Shown here piece after piece: positions 9,701 through 17,696 of a stretch of DNA of 46,536 nt. Position 1 is the stretch's first letter. Every line of letters begins with the position of its first letter. A program made the position numbers and the translations under genes. The notes beneath the pieces are model-generated. The model was not told where the DNA came from, ran no database searches, and saw nothing but the letters and a program-made list of their open reading frames with translations. The stretch lies in contig JANSWY010000033.1 of the NCBI GenBank assembly GCA_024743255.1, positions 1 to 46,536 of the forward strand, written 5' to 3'. Source of the DNA: a bacterium (GTDB lineage: Bacteria; Bacteroidota; Bacteroidia; Cytophagales; Cyclobacteriaceae).

Positions 9701-12700
9701 TGTCAAATTATCTAGAGAAGAAGGTATTTCTCCCGAAAGTGAGTTACTATCAAGATATAAATTCCTTAGACTTATATTATCTCCAAGGCTCGGTGGAATC
9801 TCACCTTCAAGGTTATTACCTGCTAAACCAAACGTATTTATTTGAGTCCAATTTTGAAAAATATCTGGAATATTTCCCGAGAGGTTGTTTCTACCTAAAT
9901 CAAAATTAACCATGCTCTCAAAGTTCTCAAAATCTGAAGGTATTTCGCCAAATAGATTATTATCCTGAAGTTCTAAAATGGATAAGTCAAATAAGTTGGC
10001 TAACAACCCTGAAGTAAGCTCACCATTTATATTATTGTTTGATAAATATAATTCTGTCACACAGCCACCATCATTTACTACTACTCCACTCCAATGAAAC
10101 AAAGGTGTTGTATTTGTCCAATTACTATTTTCGAACCATGACTTACCGCTAGTTATGTTATAAAATGTAGTTAAAATTCCTCGTCCATTAGTTGAGCAAA
10201 TAGACTCAAAGAAGTAATCAGCACTGTACCAGCTAGCATCATTAAATGCTATGTCAGTGGACCTCATATCATCCTGTGTAACTTGTAGTTGAATGTATGC
10301 ATTGTCATAGTTTACCCCTCCAGAAACATCAGCAATCAAAATATAATAAACAGGATCCGAGCTCATGGCTTGATTAAAGCCATCCAAGGATATACTATTG
10401 GTGCCATCCACAATTGTCAACCCAGTCAGTTGCACGTTATCATCAGTTGTCTCATAACTATCATCAGTAGACTGAATTACCCGGAAGTTAGAAAGTTCGC
10501 CTTCCAGTGTGCGTGTATAGTTGAATGTCACCCCATCAAAAGTTCCACCATCCTCAGACGTAACCATCCATTTAAATAATGGAACATCCGTTTCTGAATC
10601 CAGCAGGTAGTATCTCTGCTCATCATACAACCCTGAAAACAATGCATTATCACAAGTAAATCCAGTAGGATAGTATTGGTTGCCTAATGCATCTTTCCAT
10701 GCGGTATAATTTGCATCCGTAGTAACTTCGCATAGCCCGGTAGTGAAAAATGCAAACTGTAACATGGAAGTTAGGTTACTATAACTTACCGGGACAGGAC
10801 CAGTCAAAGAGTTTCTGTGCAACCATAATATTTCCAGATTGGTTAAATTCTGTAAATCCGGAAGTTGACCTGTAAAAGCATTATCACTTAAATACAATTG
10901 GGTAAGGCTGGTCATATCATTCAGATACGCCGGAATTTCTCCTGAAAAATCGTTATCCCTAAGATTCAGAATTGACAAACTTGTTAGGTTACTAAAGTCA
11001 GGAAAAGATCCAGATAATTCATTACCGTACATGGACAATGTAACCATGTTTGTAAGGTTATTAAAAGTAGAAGGTACAGAACCAGATAAATTGTTACCAT
11101 TTAAAGTAAGGAATGTCAAGTCGGTCAGATTCCCGATTTGATCAGGAATTGTTCCTGATAATTGAGTCCCATTGATTCTTAGAAAATAAAGGGAAGACAG
11201 GTTTCCAATCTCCACTGGTATCTCTCCACTGAAGCCATTATTACTTAATGATAATAACTGCATGTTAGTTAGATTGCCGATCTCTGTTGGTATAGATCCA
11301 CCAATATTATTATTGTCTAGGTTAAGGTGAACAAGAGAAGAAAGATTACCTATTGACGTTGGAATTTCTCCAGTCAGCTGATTCCCCCAAATCACCCATC
11401 TTTGAAGATTTGTGAGGCTTTCAATTTCATAAGGAATTGCTCCGCTAATATTATTTTCCTGCAGGTTGATAAATCTAAGATCCGTAAGATTTCCAATTTC
11501 CCCTGGAAGATTTCCGGATAGATTATTTATTCTCAGATCAATAGCCTGAACACCTTTATCATCAACGAAAACACTGGCCGGAATTATTTCAGTAGGTCCG
11601 GATGTAGTAGATGCATCTGAAGGTAAAGTCCAGCCTACTGCAACGTGATCAGCACCTCCAAACTCTACAAAGACTGCTTCAATGTAATATTGATTACCTG
11701 CTACCAAGGATACCGTGTTTGATTGTTGTGATGCATCAGCGGTCCAGTCATATTGTGCTTGTGCAGTACCACTGGCAATTAAAGAGGCATTCCCTCTTGT
11801 ATTATCTGGGCTCAGGTAAAGTTCATACTCATCATCTCCCACAATCCAGAAGGTATAATCACCAGATTCAGGAGCTTCAATAACACCTGCTATTCTTAGA
11901 CCATAATTATCTCCAATATTGCTAAATGCTTCGAATTGATTTAATTCAAAAAGCTCCTCAGGATCAGAAGGAAATGAGGTGTAGTCCTTAAATGTTGCCA
12001 GATCATCTCCATTAGTGCTCCACTTTCCTGCAATCAGTCCTCCTTGAGTAATTCCCTGCCAATCGGCTAACGGTTCATCAGTCAACCAATTTTCACTTCC
12101 ATACCAACCTTGACCATTTGTAGTCACATAAAATGCCTCAAGCGCTGCTCTATCCCTAGACTCCAGTGAGCTTTCAAAACTGTAAGGTCCAAATTCTATC
12201 GTAGAAGTAGCGAATACATCTGCATTAGACAAGGTAATATCACTTGACACAATGTCAAATTCAACACTTTCAGATTCACGATTCGCGGAAGATGATACAT
12301 CACCAACAACAAATAGATTAGTTACGCCTGTACCAACAGATACAGTCAGTGCAGAGACCGAAATTGAATTACTACTTATTGAAAAGCTCGCAATATTTGA
12401 GTTGTCACCTGATGTGGAAAAATCATCATCAGTTGATAAAACAAGTCGTAAATCAGAGAAAGATGACAAATCTCCTGATGTAGTTAAAGTTAGATCCGTC
12501 AATTGAGTGTCAGAACTAGCTGAAACTGAAAACCCAGCAACTGCTTGATCGGTGTCCCCACCACCTAACCTGCCGTTTGTAATTCCTTTGGAAAGTCCAT
12601 TTATTGTTCCAGCTTCGCAGGAAATTGTACTAGACCCATAATTTGTAATTGTAGAAGTCCAATCAGTATATGCAGTCGAGGTTGGTTCACACAATTGAGT

Positions 12701-13984
12701 TGATGAAATATCAAAATTTTCCAACCCTAAACTAATAATGTCTTCTGTTACAGATCCTGCCAGGGAAGTAATATCAAGGTTTATGGCTTTTACATTTGGA
12801 TTAAAATAGAGAAACTCTGGAAACCCACCGGTAATTCCAGTGTTACCGGCCACAGAAAACCTCTCCAGGTTTACCAGGTTTTCAAGCTCGCTTGGAATTG
12901 GTCCTGTCAAAGAGTTGTCTTGTAAATAAATCTCAGTCAACGTTTGAATGTTCCCTAAAGAACTTGGGATTTTACCTTCAAAACCGCTACCTGATAAGTC
13001 TAGTAATTGCAAACTGGATAGGTTTTGAATAGCATGTGCAATGTCACCAGACAATTGATTATCACTTAATCGTAATTGCTCTAGTGTGTTTAGAATGTAC
13101 AGTACTGAAGGAACCCGCCCGCTAAATTGATTACTCTGCAATGATAGTGCTACAATTGAGGTCATATTACTTAAACTTGAAGGAAGACCTCCAGAAAGTT
13201 GATTAACTGCCAAATCGAGATTTCTGGTTTCCAACAAAGCACCATAAGGGATTTCAGGCATCTCACCAACAATATTATTGTTGTTGAGTACGATCTCTGA
13301 TACACATCCATTTTCATTGGTAGTAATACCATACCAATCAGATAATGGCACTCCATTTGTCCAACTATCATTATTAGTCCAGGAACCACCGTTAGTGGAA
13401 TTAAACAGATTGATTAAATAAGCTCTGTCATTTGAAGCACATATAGTTTCAAAAATAAAGTTCTCACTACTCAAAGTCTCACCTGTAACTGTTCCGTCTT
13501 TCAGAGTGATGTTATCAGCCGACAATGTAATCTGAATAGCAGAAGAGTTGTGACTGGCATCTTCAGAAATATCGGTTACCAGAAAGAAATAAAGCTCAGA
13601 TGTAGTAAGAGGTTGCTCCATATTGGTGAATTCAACAATATTGCTTCCGGTCTGCTGAGCATAGTATGGCTCCATTGAATAATCAACTTCTGAAGTTGAG
13701 GAAACATATAATCTGGAGGTTGCAAGTTGCAAGTCTCCTGTTAAATCGATATTAGTATTGAACTCTACTGTGGTAATTGTATCCTGCCCATCTGAGGTAA
13801 GCGTAAATGCCATCAGAATATTGTTGGTAGAGCTTGCCACAAGTGGATTCTCAGTAGTCAAGTCCGTTGTACCTGCCAGTGTCACAGTTCCCATTACTTT
13901 CTCCTCACCATCATTTAATTCCATGGTGCCCGAAAACGATAACAAGGTGTTAACAGTAAATAAAAGTGTAAATATATATTTCAC
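6770..13984 (-). CDS. Giant LRR/PA14 surface protein with T9SS sorting domain, 2404 aa
   Basis: Secreted protein starting at GTG 13984, signal peptide residues 1-18. It has three repeats of [beta-sandwich + plant-type LRR array (L..L.L..N.L.G.IP)]: sandwiches about 25-180, 470-600 and 1130-1255; LRRs about 185-435, 813-1085 and 1310-1465. Each array has an N-cap (N-G-x-x-W...PL.DW.G) and a Cys-flanked C-cap (C-E-P/V...W...C). A PA14-like domain (about 650-806, GDYTFWIVGDDEYELYL) is inserted in the second N-cap. Four DUF5018-like repeats follow (about 1497-1875, each ending VxAEDGxxxxWTVxV), then an Ig-like domain (about 1880-1985) and a domain common in T9SS cargo (about 1998-2150). The C-terminal T9SS type-A sorting domain is about 2322-2404 (LLYPNPVEDHINI...KIIKR). 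LRR and PA14 domains suggest glycan or protein binding at the cell surface. Ligand unknown. Confidence 0.92.
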   Translation of the reverse strand: MKYIFTLLFTVNTLLSFSGTMELNDGEEKVMGTVTLAGTTDLTTENPLVASSTNNILMAFTLTSDGQDTITTVEFNTNIDLTGDLQLATSRLYVSSTSEVDYSMEPYYAQQTGSNIVEFTNMEQPLTTSELYFFLVTDISEDASHNSSAIQITLSADNITLKDGTVTGETLSSENFIFETICASNDRAYLINLFNSTNGGSWTNNDSWTNGVPLSDWYGITTNENGCVSEIVLNNNNIVGEMPEIPYGALLETRNLDLAVNQLSGGLPSSLSNMTSIVALSLQSNQFSGRVPSVLYILNTLEQLRLSDNQLSGDIAHAIQNLSSLQLLDLSGSGFEGKIPSSLGNIQTLTEIYLQDNSLTGPIPSELENLVNLERFSVAGNTGITGGFPEFLYFNPNVKAINLDITSLAGSVTEDIISLGLENFDISSTQLCEPTSTAYTDWTSTITNYGSSTISCEAGTINGLSKGITNGRLGGGDTDQAVAGFSVSASSDTQLTDLTLTTSGDLSSFSDLRLVLSTDDDFSTSGDNSNIASFSISSNSISVSALTVSVGTGVTNLFVVGDVSSSANRESESVEFDIVSSDITLSNADVFATSTIEFGPYSFESSLESRDRAALEAFYVTTNGQGWYGSENWLTDEPLADWQGITQGGLIAGKWSTNGDDLATFKDYTSFPSDPEELFELNQFEAFSNIGDNYGLRIAGVIEAPESGDYTFWIVGDDEYELYLSPDNTRGNASLIASGTAQAQYDWTADASQQSNTVSLVAGNQYYIEAVFVEFGGADHVAVGWTLPSDASTTSGPTEIIPASVFVDDKGVQAIDLRINNLSGNLPGEIGNLTDLRFINLQENNISGAIPYEIESLTNLQRWVIWGNQLTGEIPTSIGNLSSLVHLNLDNNNIGGSIPTEIGNLTNMQLLSLSNNGFSGEIPVEIGNLSSLYFLRINGTQLSGTIPDQIGNLTDLTFLTLNGNNLSGSVPSTFNNLTNMVTLSMYGNELSGSFPDFSNLTSLSILNLRDNDFSGEIPAYLNDMTSLTQLYLSDNAFTGQLPDLQNLTNLEILWLHRNSLTGPVPVSYSNLTSMLQFAFFTTGLCEVTTDANYTAWKDALGNQYYPTGFTCDNALFSGLYDEQRYYLLDSETDVPLFKWMVTSEDGGTFDGVTFNYTRTLEGELSNFRVIQSTDDSYETTDDNVQLTGLTIVDGTNSISLDGFNQAMSSDPVYYILIADVSGGVNYDNAYIQLQVTQDDMRSTDIAFNDASWYSADYFFESICSTNGRGILTTFYNITSGKSWFENSNWTNTTPLFHWSGVVVNDGGCVTELYLSNNNINGELTSGLLANLFDLSILELQDNNLFGEIPSDFENFESMVNFDLGRNNLSGNIPDIFQNWTQINTFGLAGNNLEGEIPPSLGDNISLRNLYLDSNSLSGEIPSSLDNLTGLEQLFVAYNDLSGAFPVELTTSGTLTLVGFDNTNICEPFSSSQYNTWKDNVIATGFFSGTDITCATDTEITTFAFLEDTASADFTNAPTISFLINESTDERFLTAEYTLSNGASVLVSDVLQESGVTVNDFTDDVIYRVVAEDGVTTQDWTINVNRPVNNEAEMVQFSLPQQNGDAIFSTTEDVVDIEVVYATDRTNLVPEFVLSPGATSTVNDVSQESAATEVDFSSGSATYVVTSEDLAVVKNWTVNVSVALNDSTDIKSLAVNNVGDINLIGYGVNSDIASWTIGVYNQASFPNLILDYELSGDATAFVGGTEQTSGVSSNNFNSGPVEYLIRAQDGTERTWTVELEISPNIDTEITLFEIDGQNTATSYDNSARSISLEMPVGTSLNNLVPNYDLSFGATAFVNTIEQESGSTAVDFSQGPVSYLVRAEDGTTSETWTVEVTALVDNEDPQVQGLTTPSTYDASGGGDLEVIARATDNLGLESVSIFYKKSSESSFSSEELEANTDGNYSKVFQANDLDNIGINYYFQAIDGVGNTASTDIFTTKVVIADDSRTITNVSSGTSVENYRIIAFPFNNPSASALLDELGTYDKTKWRLLRWNNGSYQDLNQFNSLSAGVGYFYLSKDPVSLMVGGESVNLIAGEYRFPLNSTGYHLIGNPFIGTLTWSEVVQYNIDNGYISSGDVSTNLIGYVSGEVNRSALSPFEGAWLQVNSGSPNFVIPVTASNGSGREDYSIEEPSSFNLNASNWELTFYLKGKDLVHNIAGVGLNRSASEVFDHHDLNLAPKFSEYLSLVVDNQFTRNIKPNDRIVKWDLNVNSTLNEKEFTLAWDQPLSNQYSLLLVDRGSSRVVDLSKVQEISIKNDSNLMYELVFGREDELFEYLNLDFSTISLLYPNPVEDHINIEMYSHMDGWVNCELTNLNGQVLVNQDFMALKGSNTLQMSMQQYSSLNGILLLNITTPDGQTISRKIIKR

Positions 13985-14017
13985 GTGAGTTGAATTAGGT
14001 CTTGATTGAGATGATTA

Positions 14018-14758
14018 TTAGTTGCTTGGTGGTCCCGGAGGGTTTGGTAGATCCGAATCTTCTGTAGGATCATCATCACCTCCTGCTACCAGGAAGTAAG
14101 TTCCCGCACCTACAGCTGCCGTCAAAGGAATTAAGATTTTTCCAGCTCCACCAGATCCCTTAATGGTAAAAACATCTGTAAGGAATGACTCAGAGGTCTT
14201 GTTGGTATTGGTAAGCTTAAGCTGGTAAGCCTTCCCTTTATCAATGTCCTTACTTAAAAACCATTCGTATACATGTAAGTTGTCTATTGTACCGATGCTT
14301 AAATAGTAGACTCCTTCTCTGTATAGATCTACTTTTATTTTATCGTTATTATCGCCTCCAGACCATTGAATAGATACAGATTTCCCTGCTTTGGCTCCAG
14401 GGACATTATCAACCATGTTGATTGGCAAATAAGAAACAGACCCTCTGACTTCAACCTGAATATCACCGGTATAGCGCTTCAATTCTTTTCTAACATCCCA
14501 AATTGCTGTAAGGCTGGTGCCGGAGGAACTAATATCTTTTCCAATATCTCCTTCCACGTAAGTTACTGGGGTTCTAAAGTTGTCATGTGAGCTGAATAAT
14601 TCCAGGTTGTACTTTTCTCCTTGGATTTTTGGTGTAATTGAGAAATTCACCGTGATCTTCCCATTCAATTCATTGACGCTGTTGATCCTTATGTTCTGAG
14701 CAAATCCAGAATAGAATAAGAAGACCAAAGCAAACGGGAACAGTTTTCTTAGTAACAT
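14018..14758 (-). CDS. Exported Kre9/Knh1-like beta-sandwich protein with C-terminal TM and acidic tail
   Basis: 246-residue protein, first gene of the LRR/caspase operon. Residues 1-20 are a signal peptide (MLLRKLFPFALVFLFYSGFA). Two beta-rich domains follow. The second, about 115-200, has the pattern G-x-SVSIQW...IKVDLYREG...VYEWFLSKDIDKGKAYQLKL, resembling the Ser-Thr-rich GPI-anchored (Kre9/Knh1, PF10342-type) domain. A hydrophobic segment at 206-226 (KILIPLTAAVGAGTYFLVAG) is followed by an acidic, proline-rich tail (GGDDDPTEDSD...PNPPGPPSN). This topology suggests an envelope anchor for partners. It lies 33 bp before the LRR gene. No function is proven; the family call is by pattern only. 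Confidence 0.75.
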   Translation of the reverse strand: MLLRKLFPFALVFLFYSGFAQNIRINSVNELNGKITVNFSITPKIQGEKYNLELFSSHDNFRTPVTYVEGDIGKDISSSGTSLTAIWDVRKELKRYTGDIQVEVRGSVSYLPINMVDNVPGAKAGKSVSIQWSGGDNNDKIKVDLYREGVYYLSIGTIDNLHVYEWFLSKDIDKGKAYQLKLTNTNKTSESFLTDVFTIKGSGGAGKILIPLTAAVGAGTYFLVAGGDDDPTEDSDLPNPPGPPSN

Positions 14759-15084
14759 CGGTTTATGGTTTAGCAGTCCTTAAGAACTTAATATACTTAA
14801 AATATCTTGTTATGTCCTACCCCCGAAAATTGTAGCTAGAGATCTGACTGTGTTCCAGCATCTAGCTTTTTTGTATGAAGACTATAAAGATACTTCAATC
14901 AACATGATTTTCACACTTATTCCAATAAAACTCAACAACTAAGCGGATTGATGACAATAGTATTCAAGCACTTATGAATGACGAATACGTTAAGATTACT
15001 GCAAAAATTAATACCTAGTTAGAGCGATCTGTAAAGTCAGAATTAGACTAAAATTATTTTTTCTAAAATTCTTTCGATCGTTTA
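14759..15084. other. Gene-free region between the LRR/caspase operon and the tRNA
   Basis: No coding frame on either strand has convincing composition. It must contain the promoter of the leftward operon. The best -7-like match on the minus strand is TATCTTTA (14885-14892), one mismatch from TAnnTTTG, which would give a leader of about 120 nt. No clear -33 element pairs with it. No repeat or RNA structure was recognised. Confidence 0.4.
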
Positions 15085-15114
15085 TTGGATTTTAAAAACA
15101 ATCTCTTACTTTTG
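15085..15114 (+). promoter_or_regulatory. Promoter of tRNA-fMet (TTG-N19-TACTTTTG)
   Basis: TTG at 15085-15087, 19 bp, then TACTTTTG at 15107-15114. This fits the Bacteroidota sigma consensus TTTG-N19-TAnnTTTG well. The predicted transcript start (about 15121) lies about 5 nt before the mature tRNA. Confidence 0.75.
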
Positions 15115-15125
15115 CTCTCCCATAT

Positions 15126-15198
<73 letters not shown>

Positions 15199-15206
15199 CT
15201 AAGACG

Positions 15207-15236
15207 AAACCTCAGGAGAAATTCTGAGGTTTTTTT
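15207..15236 (+). terminator. Rho-independent terminator after tRNA-fMet
   Basis: Perfect 9-bp stem AAACCTCAG (15207-15215) / CTGAGGTTT (15224-15232) with an 8-nt loop, running into a T tract to 15236. It ends the tRNA transcript before the next small gene. Confidence 0.9.
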
Positions 15237-15294
15237 GTTTAAAATAAAGAACAATAATTATCAACCGTCTTTGTCCTCATTCAATTCATACTCT

Positions 15295-15627
15295 ATGAAA
15301 ATTCCCGTTAAAATTGGATTTACAATAGGCCCTGTCTTTGAAATACTCTTGGGCATCTTTTTATTGACAGAATCTATTGATTTCGATTCAGACTTACTAA
15401 TGAATTCTTTAGTAGGGTTAAAAATAGCAAAGTGGTCTGCTATTCTATTTTTTCTAATTAGAATCTGGTTCATAAAACAGATGAATTCCTCACTTAAAAT
15501 TCTTTGGACAGTTTTATTTATCTTATTCGGGACAGTAACTGTTCCACTCTATGCCTGGGTTCTGGATCATAAATATCAAAACAAATCTTCTTCGTTAACA
15601 GATAAAAATGAGGAAACCATAGAATAA
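15295..15627 (+). CDS. Small integral membrane protein, 110 aa
   Basis: Unrecognised. From ATG 15295 the protein has about three hydrophobic segments: residues about 5-24 (IGFTIGPVFEILLGIFLLTE), 43-60 (AKWSAILFFLIRIWF) and 68-88 (LKILWTVLFILFGTVTVPLYAWV), then a short hydrophilic tail. The frame is open back to 15235, but that extension would start inside the tRNA terminator T tract and adds a polar stretch, so 15295 is preferred. No partner genes are evident and no function is assigned. Confidence 0.6.
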   Translation: MKIPVKIGFTIGPVFEILLGIFLLTESIDFDSDLLMNSLVGLKIAKWSAILFFLIRIWFIKQMNSSLKILWTVLFILFGTVTVPLYAWVLDHKYQNKSSSLTDKNEETIE

Positions 15628-15681
15628 CAATCAAAAATCAAAAAACATCAGAGGAAATAATAATTATTTGGCCTTATGTGA

Positions 15682-16599
15682 TTAATCTATCGGCACAAAC
15701 TCTGTTCTACCACAAACAGGATTGAAGTAATTACACCAGTTTATCACAAAAATACCAGTTGCAGGATCTCTAAAACTCCCTCCAGCATCCTCGTGTTCTC
15801 CGTAACCTGTTTCAGAAGGCAAAAGAACTGGATTACCGCAGATATCAAAAAACTTGCCTATCCGGTCATAAGAATTCTCATCGAACCCACCCCAAAAACC
15901 ACCATCGTGACTAGAAGTACGGTATTTGAAAGGTTCAGGTGAATAGTCTCTTGTAATAATTGCTTCCCGAGAAGTTTCACATCCAATTTCGTTATCACAA
16001 AAAACAGTAACGTAAGTAGTGGTAGATTCATAGGTTCCTTCCCAATCGGATGCATCAGAAGGACAAGCTACGTAAGCTATGAAACCCTCAGAAAAACTTG
16101 AAGACGAATTATCATAAAATGACAATGGATCAATATAAGAATCACTAACTGACGGTCCGGAATAAATCTGACCATCCCTTAACCTTGTCTCATTATAAAA
16201 TGTTAATAAATCTCCACCCCCAATCACATCCATTGATGGTAAGTTTACTGCACTTACTAAATCTTCTGCCGAAAAGGATATATCGGTTATCGCACCTTGA
16301 GCATTAAAATCTGTAGGTAAAAAATGAAAAGCTTCTCCCAATAGATAGGTAGAATCCGATTCAAAATTGTGATACTCTACAAAAATTTTAACACTTGAGA
16401 TTTCTTGTAGTGAAACAGAATGCAATGAGAAGATAATTTCCGCATTCTCTAAATCTGAATAATTCAGAAATGAATGCTCATCAGTGATATTAATCCTCAT
16501 GCTAACTCCTTCATGCAATTCCGGCACAGGAGTATCATCAGTCCCACATGAGACGCAAAAAATGGTAATAAAAAATAACGCGTATAATAGTCTTTTCAT
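15682..16599 (-). CDS. Hypothetical lipoprotein, 305 aa
   Basis: Signal peptide with lipobox (MKRLLYALFFITIFCVSC; lipid-modified Cys18) starting at ATG 16599. The frame extends to 16695, but that extension is not signal-like. The mature part is acidic and beta-rich, with several Cys in the C-terminal half (VACPSD, VFCDNEIGCE, FDICGNP, WCNYFNPVCG) that may form disulfides. The residue after Cys is Gly, so outer-membrane or surface sorting is undetermined. It is divergent from the neighbouring lipoprotein gene at 16808. No family was recognised. Confidence 0.7.
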   Translation of the reverse strand: MKRLLYALFFITIFCVSCGTDDTPVPELHEGVSMRINITDEHSFLNYSDLENAEIIFSLHSVSLQEISSVKIFVEYHNFESDSTYLLGEAFHFLPTDFNAQGAITDISFSAEDLVSAVNLPSMDVIGGGDLLTFYNETRLRDGQIYSGPSVSDSYIDPLSFYDNSSSSFSEGFIAYVACPSDASDWEGTYESTTTYVTVFCDNEIGCETSREAIITRDYSPEPFKYRTSSHDGGFWGGFDENSYDRIGKFFDICGNPVLLPSETGYGEHEDAGGSFRDPATGIFVINWCNYFNPVCGRTEFVPID

Positions 16600-16807
16600 G
16601 TCGCAGGTAATACAATCGTTGAGTAATATCCCCTCCTTCAGATCTGCATTACTTTTGAAACAACTTAAGTTAAAAATCCACTTATCTGAGCACATGTTTT
16701 TTTAGATGATTAAACCAGTAAATACTCCGATGATTTCACATTGACTTTCAGGCTGATTTTCAGTAACTTATAAGACGCACACAAACTTGTTCACAAAATC
16801 AAAAGCT

Positions 16808-17608
16808 ATGAAAAGATTCCCAATCCTATTTCTAATGATTCCTGTAGTATTTTTTTTCAGCTGCAGCGACGATAGCTCCTCCGATGAAGAGGAGGATTTT
16901 TTGGCCCCACTTGTTGGCACCTGGATGATCACCACTCAAACAAACTCCGGATGCACAATGTCAGACTATAACGGTACCCTTGACTGGAACAATTCAAGTT
17001 CTTTGTTGATAACGATTACATCTGATGGATCTTATACGGTTTCAGTTTGTGGTACAGTAGATGAAACTGGTACCATTTCAGATGTTACTGAAACAGAATT
17101 AACTCTTTGCGAATCTGGAGACAATGACTGCACACCAGACTCCTATGTGCTTTCTGGAAATACGCTTACTGTTACCACATCGGATGACGAGGAGTTCCCT
17201 GGATGCACCATCAATTACACACTTGCGAAAGACACTGACCCAGCGGATCTTCTCGAACCATTTGTTGGTCAATGGACACTTACTTCCATAACTGCTTCAA
17301 GCTGTGATGACTCCTCTCAGGAGGGAACTGAGGAATGCACAGAGTGTCCAGTACTTACTATTGCTGCCAATTGTTCTTATTCTTTTGTTTTTCCAGATGA
17401 TGGGAATGGATCTGATACAGAGACAGGTTACATTGTTGTTTCATCAACAACGATTTTACTTTGTGAAGATGATTCAGATGAAGATTGTGAATTTGAGGAT
17501 GATGGATTAATGTATACACTTTCAGGTACTACGCTTTCTGTAGTTTCAGATGACGACAATGACCTTCCAGGGTGTAGTGTGAGTTATAACCTGGTAAAAA
17601 CCAACTAA
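16808..17608 (+). CDS. Lipoprotein with two tandem lipocalin-like domains
   Basis: Signal peptide MKRFPILFLMIPVVFFFSC with Cys19, followed by S-D-D-S-S-S-D-E-E-E, an acidic linker like those of many surface-exposed Bacteroidota lipoproteins. Two homologous domains of roughly 110 residues follow, opening LAPLVGTWMITTQTNSGC and LEPFVGQWTLTSITASSC and closing with E/L-F/P-P-G-C-x-I/V-x-Y-x-L. This G-x-W start and barrel pattern is that of lipocalin-like proteins. Each repeat carries its own set of Cys (including C-x-S/N-x-D-x-D-C and P-G-C), suggesting conserved disulfides. The start is set at ATG 16808; an in-frame ATG at 16787 adds seven residues that weaken the signal peptide. Ligand unknown. 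Confidence 0.8.
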   Translation: MKRFPILFLMIPVVFFFSCSDDSSSDEEEDFLAPLVGTWMITTQTNSGCTMSDYNGTLDWNNSSSLLITITSDGSYTVSVCGTVDETGTISDVTETELTLCESGDNDCTPDSYVLSGNTLTVTTSDDEEFPGCTINYTLAKDTDPADLLEPFVGQWTLTSITASSCDDSSQEGTEECTECPVLTIAANCSYSFVFPDDGNGSDTETGYIVVSSTTILLCEDDSDEDCEFEDDGLMYTLSGTTLSVVSDDDNDLPGCSVSYNLVKTN

Positions 17609-17624
17609 CTATAAAACGAAGATC

Positions 17625-17661
17625 ATGAAATCCTCAATCAATAATTGGGGATTTCATTTTT
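17625..17661 (+). terminator. Rho-independent terminator after lipoprotein gene
   Basis: A 13-bp stem (17625-17637 with 17645-17657; one G-T wobble; core GAAATCCTCAA/TTGGGGATTTC), 7-nt loop and TTTTT tail separate the lipoprotein gene from era. Confidence 0.85.
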
Positions 17662-17676
17662 GAGTCAATACTCTAA

Positions 17677-17684
17677 TATATTTG
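17677..17684 (+). promoter_or_regulatory. Candidate era -7 box (TATATTTG)
   Basis: TATATTTG is a perfect TAnnTTTG box directly after the upstream terminator. It predicts a transcript start at about 17691, a few nucleotides before the preferred era start at 17697, so the message may be nearly leaderless. No good -33 TTG is seen at 19-21 bp. Confidence 0.45.
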
Positions 17685-17696
17685 CAGAAAAAAAGC

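Noticed and set aside
11611-11883. Plus-strand frame antisense to the PA14/LRR region
   Set aside because: Shadow of the giant LRR gene; low-complexity His/Gln-rich translation.
14885-14892. Firm promoter for the LRR/caspase operon
   Set aside because: TATCTTTA is one mismatch from consensus and lacks a paired -33; too weak for a separate promoter feature.
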